Part shown: piece by piece, positions 34,401 through 41,963 of the stretch
How the letters are laid out: each line of letters starts with the position of its first letter
Numbering within the stretch: position 1 is the stretch's first letter
Source of the DNA: Bacteroidales bacterium
Lineage (GTDB): Bacteria; Bacteroidota; Bacteroidia; Bacteroidales; WCHB1-69
Length of the DNA stretch: 64,000 nt
Assembly: GCA_017616775.1 (NCBI GenBank)
Contig: JAFZXM010000059.1
Location: 61,723 to 125,722, forward strand
Direction of reading: 5' to 3'
The notes under the pieces: model-generated
Database searches by the model: none
What the model saw: the letters and a program-made list of their open reading frames with translations, nothing else
Told to the model about the DNA's origin: nothing
Made by a program: the position numbers and the translations under genes

Positions 34401-36115
34401 TCGGCGGTAACGTATATAACGGCTGAACCCGGTATTTGGGGGGCTTGTGTTATTTGTACGGATGCCGAATTTTCTATTGCTGCTGCAGTAACAACAGCCT
34501 GATTACTGCCATAAGGCAATTCTACAATGTAATTGCAGGTATCGGCATGGAAATTACCAATGGTGATATTGTTGTAGCGTATCCATGCCAAATTTGCGTT
34601 GACGGATATGGCTACCGTAAAATGAATATAATACGTTTTGGTGGTGATGCCGTCTTCGGCGGTAACGGTAATGGCGGTGGTTCCCGGCAAAGCCGCAGCT
34701 GCCGTGATAGAAGGGTTAAGCCCTTGCCATGCCGTGGTAGCGGATACATAAGGCACCAACACGGTTCCTGAAGGCAAGGTTATATAATAATTCAATGTAT
34801 CGGCATGAAAATCAGGAACAGGTATGCCGTTATAACTCAATGTGGCCAAATCGGCATTGTCGGAAAGTGTTACCGTAAAATGGACGGTATAATTTTTAGT
34901 GGTGCCGTCTTCGGCGGTGACACAAATTACAGCGTTCCCATTGGGAGTGATTGTCTGACTTACCGCAGCACGCGCTCCCGTATCGGCAGTGATACAGTTG
35001 ACAACAGCAGGAGCAACTGTGGTACCCGCCGGCAAACTGATATAGAAATCGGTGGCGTTACCCACGGTTACTGTGGTAGTATCATCACCCAACACCCAAG
35101 CAAAACTGTTTAAATCATTATTGGAAGATTTTGCTATATCATAATGTATGCGATATATTTTTTTAGTGATGCCGTCTTCAGCGGTAACGGTAACGGTTTG
35201 AATGGCTCCGTCTATGGAATTGGCGGTGACATATGAAGCGGTAACATTCACGCTGGCATCATTTACTTCGGTGGTATATGTAATGGCGGGCAAACTTATT
35301 TGAGGATTGGTGCCGCGGGGATATGTAATGTAATAATCAAAACAATCTTTTTTGAACCCTGATACCGTGCTGCCGTTTACTTTTAAATCGGTAAGCCAGG
35401 CGCTATAGATAAATTCTATATCATCCACATATATGGCATCATTGGCAGCGCCGCTGCCCGGGGTTATATTGGTGGTCATGGTGATGAGTATGTAATTCAC
35501 GCTGGAAGTACCGTCATATATGAATGCTGCCTTTTGTTGAGTCCAATTGCTATGCGGCGTGAATATAACAGAAGCTTTGCCCCTGTACAAACTGGGGGTG
35601 TTGCATTCATTGGGATCAATAAAATTGGTATTGCCATGAATATAGGCTCTTACCGTTCCTTGTGTGGACGAACTGGCGGCCGTCATCTTGGTCCATACAT
35701 ACATGGAATCGGGCGTGCCGTTAAACACTTGGGCATAAGAATTAGCACGGTCACTGTAATTATAGTTGGCACTATTGGCTGCACTCATTGACCCTGCATT
35801 GATACGACCGGTTGTCATATTTCCGTTGGCTACCACTCCCAATATGGAGGTGGAATATATTTTTACACATTTACCGGTGTGACCTGTTTCTTGAGAATGA
35901 TGATTCGTACTGGCAAAACTGGCATAAGTTCCTGAAGCACTGTTAAAAGTGTTCCACCCTGTAGGAATACCGTTATTCCACGACTCAAAGTTGCCATTGG
36001 GCAAATGATACACTTGTGCTTGTAATAAACTATACGTGAAGGTGATTGTCAGCAATGCGATGACTATTCGTATGATGCTAATATATCTCATAAGCAATAT
36101 TTTGTAGATATTCAT
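31472..36115 (-). CDS. Giant T9SS-exported protein with 14 cadherin-like beta-sandwich repeats
   Basis: 1547 residues. A signal peptide follows either MNIYKILL or the internal MRYISII (start 36091; ends near LLQAQ). Residues about 37-240 form a PCMD-like carbohydrate-type domain (LPNGNFESWNNGIPTGW, DDIEFIYSA). Fourteen tandem repeats of about 80-92 residues follow, each ending in a phrase like ITVTAEDGITTKTYYIHF, the style of the cadherin-like beta-sandwich Pfam family. The last 75 residues are a type A T9SS sorting domain (LFPNPAQEIINI, MLYNMQGEL). It is the first gene of the operon with the TonB receptor, preceded by a TATCTTTG element at 36136. A surface-exposed adhesin or glycan-binding stalk is likely; this is inference. 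Confidence 0.88.
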   Translation of the reverse strand: MNIYKILLMRYISIIRIVIALLTITFTYSLLQAQVYHLPNGNFESWNNGIPTGWNTFNSASGTYASFASTNHHSQETGHTGKCVKIYSTSILGVVANGNMTTGRINAGSMSAANSANYNYSDRANSYAQVFNGTPDSMYVWTKMTAASSSTQGTVRAYIHGNTNFIDPNECNTPSLYRGKASVIFTPHSNWTQQKAAFIYDGTSSVNYILITMTTNITPGSGAANDAIYVDDIEFIYSAWLTDLKVNGSTVSGFKKDCFDYYITYPRGTNPQISLPAITYTTEVNDASVNVTASYVTANSIDGAIQTVTVTAEDGITKKIYRIHYDIAKSSNNDLNSFAWVLGDDTTTVTVGNATDFYISLPAGTTVAPAVVNCITADTGARAAVSQTITPNGNAVICVTAEDGTTKNYTVHFTVTLSDNADLATLSYNGIPVPDFHADTLNYYITLPSGTVLVPYVSATTAWQGLNPSITAAAALPGTTAITVTAEDGITTKTYYIHFTVAISVNANLAWIRYNNITIGNFHADTCNYIVELPYGSNQAVVTAAAIENSASVQITQAPQIPGSAVIYVTAEDTTIHKTYTVNFVIGRNNNANLSSLAYILGNDTFAVGNFNNLISTYRISLPEGTTVPPVVIAETEDSNATVQIVQALSANDSAIITVTAENENTMLRFTLYFAVTLSVNANLDSLWIDDIPFAEFSPLTYTYNIALDTLLMPKVDAHCEHAHAQYTVLYPLSLPGQIQIIVTAEDTTVKKIYKINLTVSASNNPNLVDLGYSINGIDYYIPDFNADTTVYHVTLPSQTIAVPTMIYQVADMGASVKVTSPSSPNGVGIVMVTAADSVTFKIYQVYFHVEISNNADLATLSCNGNPILTFHPDTLHYYITLPYTAMHADSISATAYSDAASVYIRQAQSCNDSAMVMVIAEDNVSQKIYTVHFNRELSPIATLSSLGYTLNYADSVITSFQSGLYDYTVVIAEGETHIPVLYYQLTDSRSRACMLRTPSVINDTAEIVVVAENNTDSNIYTIAFYYTPSSNTCLDSIIINGVALSSFHKDTLNYNVILPWGTSVLPIVNAHAESAAAQVQITAAATVFGTTQIRVVAENGINQRIYNIHFQEGSNADLANLQYILGNDTDIVTGFSLQDSLFHVLLPIGNQLIPRLRYALVDTRSTVSVKDAVFANDTAVLTVVGWDNLSLRHYYVIFQVELSTEARLTDLMIDGVSMSGFNPDTLHYAVQYAYGYQHIPVVSATASQPDAAIVYQQITQYPGNVLVTVYAGDTNISTTYSIYFSVEPGNNNYLDTIICSDYPIAGFDKYINHYHITLEYGSTQVPEISAVAEDSRSQVNIMPANTVSDTTFIEVIAINNDTNIYSVSFSVALCPDATLASITVNGHLLESFSSDTRNYKYPVSPNFIGIPSVTAVTTDSNATCIVTDAEGIPGQTKIEVTAADGVNTMTYRINFYISETDNIGEFADAGIVLFPNPAQEIINIQINNNLINTCFMLYNMQGELVIKRILTDEYNVIDIGYLPKAGYYYQIIHHQRIVKAGKVIKN

Positions 36116-36135
36116 CTATCTAAATATTAAAGTTG

Positions 36136-36143
36136 CAAAGATA
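36136..36143 (-). promoter_or_regulatory. -7 promoter element of the T9SS/TonB operon
   Basis: TATCTTTG on the minus strand, about 20 bp before the ATG at 36115 and about 45 bp before the alternative ATG at 36091. Confidence 0.6.
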
Positions 36144-36293
36144 ATAAAAAAAACAATGTGAAAACTTTTGCCTTATGTGAAGTATTAACAATTAAATGTC
36201 AGCAAGTTGGCCTCATTTTTAATATAAATGACATTCATACCGCCACTTTTTTTGGCATAATAAAGCCAAAAACAAAAGAAAACATCTGTGGCA

Positions 36294-37175
36294 CTATCGT
36301 TTAACTGTTATTGAACCCTTTCTCAGAAATTGCTCTCCCTGATATATAAATTTGAAATAGAAATAATATACACCATCAGGCAGATTGTCCGGACACCAGT
36401 CGTTATTATAATTTTCCTTACTGTATATCACCTTTCCCTGCATGGTAAAAATAATGATATGGTTAAGGGTGGTATTTTCCATGCCGAATATTTCAAAACA
36501 ATCGTTATAATTGTCTCCGTTGGGTGTAATGATATTGGGAATAAACAAGTCGGAAGGTTCCGCAACAGGCGCTTTTTCTGTTGGTGTATTGGCTGCGGGC
36601 GGAGCCGACGGGCTTTCCTGACGATTGCTCTCCGTTTGTTTTTCCCGGGCAGGCGCAACGGCCAAAGCCGTATCCTGAACCACATCCTTTGCGTGAGGAA
36701 TTTCGGGTGTGCTCTTTGTCTCCGACAAAGGCGACTCCGCATTGCTTTCCGGGACAACTTCCGATTCGTTATTTTCCGTTTGTATTATTTGCCGGACTAC
36801 ACTATTTTCATTAGAAATATCTTTGGGGGGAACAACGGCTGGTTCATTTTCCGCCGAAGGGATGGCATTCCTTGTTGCCGATACTACAACAGGGGCGTTG
36901 CCAGCAGGAATATTCTCTTTTTCCGCTGAACTTGTGTACAAGGCTATACCTGCAGCCACACCGGCCACGGCAACTACAGGAATCACTGCCTTAACTACCC
37001 ATGATGTTATCATTTTACCGCCGGCATGAGGTGAGGTGTGGACAGGCGAGGTGATGTTGTCCAGATGATGGGCAAGTTGATCCCAACAAGCATCGGAGGG
37101 TGCTTCCCGGTATCCTTCCACCATTTTTTGTATTTGTCGGTCAAACAACTCGTCGTTCATATTATTATCTATCAT
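36294..37175 (-). CDS. Anti-sigma-like membrane protein with CHU_C/T9SS type B-like C-terminus
   Basis: 293 residues in three parts. Residues 1-50 look like a cytoplasmic anti-sigma segment (MNDELFDRQIQKMVEGY, APSDACWDQLAHHLDN). One membrane segment is at about 57-80. A Pro/Glu/Ala-rich stretch (about 85-205) leads to a gliding-motility-type C-terminal domain (208-293; FIPNIITPNGDNYND, GKVIYSKENYNNDW, LPDGVYYFYFKF, GSITVKR). That last domain normally marks T9SS cargo, yet here there is an internal membrane anchor and no signal peptide. The gene overlaps the sigma factor gene by 11 nt, so it is very likely its regulator. Confidence 0.85.
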   Translation of the reverse strand: MIDNNMNDELFDRQIQKMVEGYREAPSDACWDQLAHHLDNITSPVHTSPHAGGKMITSWVVKAVIPVVAVAGVAAGIALYTSSAEKENIPAGNAPVVVSATRNAIPSAENEPAVVPPKDISNENSVVRQIIQTENNESEVVPESNAESPLSETKSTPEIPHAKDVVQDTALAVAPAREKQTESNRQESPSAPPAANTPTEKAPVAEPSDLFIPNIITPNGDNYNDCFEIFGMENTTLNHIIIFTMQGKVIYSKENYNNDWCPDNLPDGVYYFYFKFIYQGEQFLRKGSITVKR

Positions 37176-37707
37176 GCTCCGTCAGTTTATTCTGCAATAT
37201 TTTTCTGGCTTTATACAATTGGGAACGTACCGTTCCTATATTGATATTAAGCATACCGGCTATTTCTTCATAACTATATCCTTCTATGGCATACAAGTTA
37301 AACACCGAACGATAGCCGGCCGGCAATTGCCTGATAAGCGCTATAATATCCTTGGCATTGATATTGTTTTCTATGGTGTTAGACCCGCTTTGCCTGTCCG
37401 GTATAGCCTCTTCGTTTAATGTAAGGGCATATTTGCTGTTGCTTCGCAACATAGAAATAGCATTATTTACCATGATACGCTTCATCCATCCTTCAAAAGA
37501 ACCTTTATTTTGAAAGCTTTCCAATTTGGTGAAAATAAATGTAAACCCGGTTACAAGTGCATCTTCGGCATCTTCATAGGTAGGCATATAACGTAAGCAA
37601 ATAGCAAACATGGTGGCACTATAACGGTTATAAAGTTCTTTTTGAGCCTGCCTGTCATTGCCCTGAATGCATTTTTTTATTAGTTCATCATCGGATAGCA
37701 TAATCAA
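37165..37707 (-). CDS. ECF RNA polymerase sigma factor
   Basis: 180 residues with region 2 (ELYNRYSATMFAICLRYMPTYEDAEDALVTGF, then FEGWMKRIMVNNAISMLR) and region 4 (RQLPAGYRSVFNLYAIEGYSYEEIAGMLNINIGTVRSQLYKARKI, a helix-turn-helix contacting -35 DNA). It lacks region 3, as in ECF factors. It is coupled to the downstream anti-sigma gene by an 11-nt overlap. Its regulon is not predictable from the window. Confidence 0.95.
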   Translation of the reverse strand: MIMLSDDELIKKCIQGNDRQAQKELYNRYSATMFAICLRYMPTYEDAEDALVTGFTFIFTKLESFQNKGSFEGWMKRIMVNNAISMLRSNSKYALTLNEEAIPDRQSGSNTIENNINAKDIIALIRQLPAGYRSVFNLYAIEGYSYEEIAGMLNINIGTVRSQLYKARKILQNKLTEHDR

Positions 37708-37735
37708 AATTCGCAGATAAGACGAAATATCGTTC

Positions 37736-38323
37736 TTAAAAGTTGCCTGTGTTTTTCAATTTTTTAACTTTTTTTATCCAATTATTGCCATATTTACGGG
37801 CAAGAGGTTCTTGTAAAAAATCAAAAACACTGATATTCATTTTTTTACCTAACTCTACGGCAGACCGGCAAACTTCCCAACGATGATATGTCAAACGTTC
37901 GTAATAAGGAAATTTTTCTATTCGGACAGGATATAAATGACAGGATACGGGTTTGCGGAATTTGATTTTTCCGTCCATATAAGCTTGCTCTATAGCACAT
38001 TTTGCCACTTGCTGTTCGTAATATACAAAAACACATTCTTTATCATGTACCAATGGTGTCACCAATTGTCCTTCCATATCATAGTCGAAAGTGCCGTATT
38101 GTGATATCACTTTTTTTCCTTCTTCTGTAAGATACGGCATAATTTGGTCCATAGCATCTTCTATTATACCCACTTCCTCTTCTTCAAGAGGCGCACCGGC
38201 ATCTCCTTCCACGCAACAAAAACCGTGGCAATGTGACAAATTGCAACAAAAGCATTCGCTGAACAAATCTTCGTCTATCAACACATTATCTATTATTAAC
38301 ATACCGGGCAATTTAAAGTTCAA
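37736..38323 (-). CDS. DUF3109 family cysteine-rich protein
   Basis: 195 residues. A cysteine cluster ECFCCNLSHCHGFCCVEGD (about residues 19-37), plus a later Cys in KCAIEQAY and CHLYPVRI, suggests bound Zn or an Fe-S cluster. It matches DUF3109, common in Bacteroidota, of unknown function. It overlaps truB by 11 nt and is the third gene of the transglycosylase-truB-DUF3109 operon. Confidence 0.9.
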   Translation of the reverse strand: MNFKLPGMLIIDNVLIDEDLFSECFCCNLSHCHGFCCVEGDAGAPLEEEEVGIIEDAMDQIMPYLTEEGKKVISQYGTFDYDMEGQLVTPLVHDKECVFVYYEQQVAKCAIEQAYMDGKIKFRKPVSCHLYPVRIEKFPYYERLTYHRWEVCRSAVELGKKMNISVFDFLQEPLARKYGNNWIKKVKKLKNTGNF

Positions 38324-39056
38324 AGTTTTTCTTATGTTTGCGTTCTCTTTGAATTTTATCGGGGAGTATTAAATCATTAAAACTAAAAGCCCTATCCAAA
38401 GAAAAATCACCTGTTTGTGTTCTTCGCAAAGCGCTCAAATAAGCACCGCATCCCAACAAAGCGCCCAAATCCCGGGCTATGGCACGAATATATGTTCCTT
38501 TGCTACATTGTATTTCAAAATCCACTTCCGGCAACGCTATCCGGGGCAATTCAAAACGATAAATATGTATCGGTTTGGCCGCCAACCGGATATCTTCCTG
38601 CCCTTTACGGGCTAAATCAAAAGCCCGCTGTCCGCCTACACGCACTGCGGAAAATGCAGGCGGCACCTGCATAATGTCTCCCACAAACGATGCTTTTACG
38701 CGTTCTATGTCACTATCGCTGAGATGCCGGTACGGCATTTGATTTTCGGGCTGATGTTCCAAATCACCACTTATGGTGGTGGCACCCAGAGTAAAAGTAC
38801 CCTGATATGTTTTGGGTAATTCCTGAATAAGCGGTATCTGTTTGGTGTATTTGCCCACACATACTATCAGCAAACCCGTAGCCAAGGGGTCCAAAGTTCC
38901 GGCATGACCTATTTTGACCTTTTTTACTCCGAATTCCTGCTTGACGGCGTGCTTTATTTTGTTGACCACATCGAACGACGTCCACCGCAACGGCTTGTCA
39001 ACCAACAATATACTACCGTTCTCTATATCAATATCATGAATATTACAGGCTATCAT
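38313..39056 (-). CDS. truB: tRNA pseudouridine(55) synthase TruB
   Basis: TruB makes pseudouridine 55 in the T loop of tRNAs. The 247 residues include LLVDKPLRWTSFDVV, the catalytic-Asp motif GHAGTLDPLATGLL, TYQGTFTLGATT, PPAFSAVRVGGQRAFDLAR and GTYIRAIARDLG. It overlaps the transglycosylase gene by 4 nt (ATGA) and the DUF3109 gene by 11 nt, so all three are co-transcribed from the promoter at 40483. Confidence 0.97.
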   Translation of the reverse strand: MIACNIHDIDIENGSILLVDKPLRWTSFDVVNKIKHAVKQEFGVKKVKIGHAGTLDPLATGLLIVCVGKYTKQIPLIQELPKTYQGTFTLGATTISGDLEHQPENQMPYRHLSDSDIERVKASFVGDIMQVPPAFSAVRVGGQRAFDLARKGQEDIRLAAKPIHIYRFELPRIALPEVDFEIQCSKGTYIRAIARDLGALLGCGAYLSALRRTQTGDFSLDRAFSFNDLILPDKIQRERKHKKNFEL

Positions 39057-40450
39057 GGCGCAGAAGGGTGAATGTTTGCACTGTCCGGTGAAGATGTTAC
39101 AAGACTATCCAGAGGAGGTGTGTTTGTGCTGTCTTTAGGCGTTACAACGGGTTTTGGAACGGGAATTTTACGGTATCCTACCAATAATTTTTGATTGGGA
39201 TGTATGGTGGTATTGATACTTATTTTGTTCAAGTGGGCCAATTCCGTGATATTGGTGCCGTATTTGCGTGCTATAATGGACAAACTTTCTCCTGCCTTAA
39301 CTATATGATAGCGGGCTTCCATGCGGTATTCGCAACTGTCGTTAACGGTAATGGTTTTTCCGTTGTTGAATATGCTTTCGGCTACTACGGCATTATTGAA
39401 AAAACTATCCCGCTGATAATTGCAGATGCTGTCTTTTTCCAACAGGAATTTATTAATATAACTGACAGGCAATATTAGCGACATGGTATCATTGGAAACG
39501 GGAATGATATTTTTTTTGTATTGGGGGTTAAGGGCTTTCAATTCATCTAAGGGAATACCTATCACATCGGATATTTGCATGAAGTGTATTTTTTGGTCTA
39601 TATGTACCGTATCCACTTGGCCGAATTTGGCTTTGGTATCGGTAATGCCATATTTGTCGTAATACGACATGGCATACCATGCTCCATAAAAAGCGGGGAT
39701 ATAACCTCTTGTTTCTTTGGGCAGATATCGATAGATTTCCCAAAAATTGAATTTTCCGCCGGAGCGAAGTATTGCTTTTTTCACATTGCCGGCACCGCAA
39801 TTGTAGGCAGCCATTGCCAGCACCCAATCGCCCATAAAGGTTTCGCTCAAATCTTTTAAATGCCGGGCGGCGGCATCGGTGGCACGCAAAGGATCGCGAC
39901 GGTAATCCAATAAGGTGTTCACTTCCAAACCATACATTTTGCCCGTATTGTACATGAATTGCCATAATCCTGTGGCTCCTGCCCGGGACACGGCATTGGG
40001 GTTAAGCGCCGATTCTATTACGGCCAAATAGCGCAATTCCACAGGACAACCGTATTTGTCAAGTATTTCCTCAAACATGGGGAAATAATATTTAGCCAGC
40101 CCCAATAATATGGACACTTGCGATTTGCGATTAAGATAAAGACGGATATAATTGCGGATTTCTTCGTTAAAAACCATAGGGAACACCGTTTTATCCGTAA
40201 GGGCCTTCAACCGTATCATCATCACGGAATCTTCCTGTTCGGTGTTCATGACAGGTTCTTTGCTTGGTGTTTGTGATTTTTCCTGATACAATGCTTTTTT
40301 GGCATACCATGAATTCATAAGTTTGTCCAATTGTTCTATTATGGCCGAATCGGCTTGAATAGAACTTTTGGTCGGCGTTTGAGCTGCCAAATTGCCACAT
40401 AAGGCAATGACAATTAATATAATACAAACATATTTAGCCGTAGAACCCAT
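39053..40450 (-). CDS. MltD-like lytic transglycosylase with LysM domain
   Basis: 465 residues from the chosen start. A signal peptide (MGSTAKYVCIILIVIALCG) precedes an SLT domain (catalytic Glu in AVIESALNPNAVSRAGATGLWQF, AAYNCGAGNVKKAI) and a C-terminal LysM (YHIVKAGESLSIIARKYGTN). It cleaves peptidoglycan with anhydromuramic ends in the periplasm. I chose the ATG at 40450 because a TACCTTTG promoter element lies at 40483-40490; the in-frame ATG at 40549 would be upstream of it and would bury the signal peptide. Confidence 0.92.
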   Translation of the reverse strand: MGSTAKYVCIILIVIALCGNLAAQTPTKSSIQADSAIIEQLDKLMNSWYAKKALYQEKSQTPSKEPVMNTEQEDSVMMIRLKALTDKTVFPMVFNEEIRNYIRLYLNRKSQVSILLGLAKYYFPMFEEILDKYGCPVELRYLAVIESALNPNAVSRAGATGLWQFMYNTGKMYGLEVNTLLDYRRDPLRATDAAARHLKDLSETFMGDWVLAMAAYNCGAGNVKKAILRSGGKFNFWEIYRYLPKETRGYIPAFYGAWYAMSYYDKYGITDTKAKFGQVDTVHIDQKIHFMQISDVIGIPLDELKALNPQYKKNIIPVSNDTMSLILPVSYINKFLLEKDSICNYQRDSFFNNAVVAESIFNNGKTITVNDSCEYRMEARYHIVKAGESLSIIARKYGTNITELAHLNKISINTTIHPNQKLLVGYRKIPVPKPVVTPKDSTNTPPLDSLVTSSPDSANIHPSAP

Positions 40451-40482
40451 GATTGTTTTGTCGGTTTTAGCAAATTGAAATG

Positions 40483-40490
40483 CAAAGGTA
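40483..40490 (-). promoter_or_regulatory. -7 promoter element of the mltD-truB operon
   Basis: TACCTTTG on the minus strand, 32 bp upstream of the ATG at 40450. It decides between two possible start codons for the transglycosylase. Confidence 0.6.
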
Positions 40491-40539
40491 ACATTTTTCG
40501 TTGAAATAGGGTTATAGAAAATAATTTTAACAAATGCCG

Positions 40540-40567
40540 TTTGTTTCATTCCAAAATGTTATTTTTG
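40540..40567 (+). promoter_or_regulatory. Promoter of the transketolase C-half gene
   Basis: TTTG (40540-40543), a 16-bp spacer, then TATTTTTG (40560-40567), close to the Bacteroidota -33/-7 consensus. The ATG at 40590 follows after 22 nt. Confidence 0.6.
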
Positions 40568-40589
40568 CAAAATTAATAATAACACAATT

Positions 40590-41546
40590 ATGCAGGAATT
40601 AAAATATACGGAAACTAAAGATACACGGTCCGGTTTTGGAGAAGGTTTGCTGGAAGCCGGCAAACAATACGAAAATGTGGTGGCATTATGTGCCGATTTA
40701 ACGGGTTCTGTAAAAATGGACAGTTTTGCCAAAGCTTTTCCGGAACGATTTTTTCAAGTAGGCATTGCCGAAGCCAATATGATCGGCATGGCAGCGGGTA
40801 TGGCTATAACCGGTAAAATTCCTTTTGTCGGTTCGTTTGCCAATTTCTGCACCAGCCGTGTATTGGATCAAATTCGCATGGCAGTAGCCTATTCCAACAC
40901 CAACGTAAAAATATGCGGATCGCACGCAGGCATTACGCTTGGCGAAGACGGGGCCACACATCAGGTAATGGAAGATTTGGGTATGATGAAAGCTTTACCC
41001 AATATGGTTGTTATTAATCCTTGTGATTTTAACCAAACCAAGGCTGCCACTATTGCCATAGCCAAATATAAAGGGCCTGTATATCTTCGTTTTGGCAGGC
41101 CTAAAGTGCCTAATTTTACTCCTGCAAACCATGAATTTAAAATAGGCAAAGCATTGATTATGAACGAAGGCAACGATGTAAGCATATTTGCTACAGGCCA
41201 TATGGTATATCATGCTTTACAAGCCGCCTATATTTTATACCAAAAAGGCATCAGTGCCGAAGTGATAAACATTCACACCATCAAGCCTTTGGATGAGGAA
41301 CGTATTATAAAATCCATACGCAAAACCCGTTGTGCAGTTACCGCAGAAGAACATTTGATGAACGGCGGTTTGGGAGACAGCATAGCCCAAGTGATAGTGC
41401 GAAATTTCCCTTGTCCTCAAGAATACGTGGCCGTAAACGACCGGTTTGGAGAAAGCGGTACTCCTTCCGAATTATTGAAAGCTTACCGTCTTACCGCTGA
41501 AGACGTGGTGGATGCTGCATTAAAAGCAATAGCGAGAAAAGCATAA
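40590..41546 (+). CDS. Transketolase C-terminal half (split transketolase subunit)
   Basis: 318 residues covering only the pyrimidine-binding and C-terminal domains of a transketolase-type enzyme: TRSGFGEGLLEAG, FQVGIAEANMIGMAAGMA with the catalytic Glu, SHAGITLGEDGATHQ, FGRPKVPNFTP, VTAEEHLMNGGLGDS. Split transketolases normally have the N-terminal half encoded just upstream, but here a promoter and the divergent mltD gene occupy that place. The partner must be elsewhere or supplied by another protein. It is probably co-transcribed with ridA (20 nt) and perhaps the C1 peptidase. Confidence 0.88.
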   Translation: MQELKYTETKDTRSGFGEGLLEAGKQYENVVALCADLTGSVKMDSFAKAFPERFFQVGIAEANMIGMAAGMAITGKIPFVGSFANFCTSRVLDQIRMAVAYSNTNVKICGSHAGITLGEDGATHQVMEDLGMMKALPNMVVINPCDFNQTKAATIAIAKYKGPVYLRFGRPKVPNFTPANHEFKIGKALIMNEGNDVSIFATGHMVYHALQAAYILYQKGISAEVINIHTIKPLDEERIIKSIRKTRCAVTAEEHLMNGGLGDSIAQVIVRNFPCPQEYVAVNDRFGESGTPSELLKAYRLTAEDVVDAALKAIARKA

Positions 41547-41566
41547 TTAATAAAAATATATATACG

Positions 41567-41944
41567 ATGACAAAAAAAATAATACACACCGACAAAGCAC
41601 CTGCTGCTATCGGTCCTTATAGTCAAGCTGTTGAAGCCGGCAATATGTTGTTTATATCCGGTCAAATACCGGTAAACCCCGCTACAGGAGATGTTCCGTC
41701 GGATATTACCGCACAAACGGAACAAGTGATGAAAAACATAGAGGCGATACTTAAAGAAGCAGGTTATGATTTTAAAAATATAGTAAAAACCACCTGTTTA
41801 TTGAGCGATATAGCCAATTTTGGCCCTATGAATGAAGTGTATGCCAAATATTTTCCGGAAGCATGTCCGGCAAGAGCAGCTTTTGCCGTTAGAGATTTAC
41901 CCAAAGGTGTATTGGTAGAAATAGAAAGTATAGCAATTAAATAA
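41567..41944 (+). CDS. ridA: RidA family enamine/imine deaminase
   Basis: 125 residues, the family length. RidA hydrolyses reactive 2-aminoacrylate-type imines and so protects pyridoxal-phosphate enzymes. The signature is complete: GPYSQAVEAGNMLFISGQIP, ADIxxF-type SDIANFGPMNEVYAKYF, and the substrate-binding Arg in CPARAAFAVRDLPKGVLVEIE. It lies 20 nt downstream of the transketolase half and 19 nt upstream of the peptidase. Confidence 0.96.
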   Translation: MTKKIIHTDKAPAAIGPYSQAVEAGNMLFISGQIPVNPATGDVPSDITAQTEQVMKNIEAILKEAGYDFKNIVKTTCLLSDIANFGPMNEVYAKYFPEACPARAAFAVRDLPKGVLVEIESIAIK

Positions 41945-41963
41945 TAAAATCAGTAATTTACGT

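Noticed and set aside
31472..36115. Possible tandem DNA repeat or CRISPR-like array
   Set aside because: The periodicity is at protein level (repeats of about 85 residues with diverged DNA), not short direct DNA repeats with spacers.
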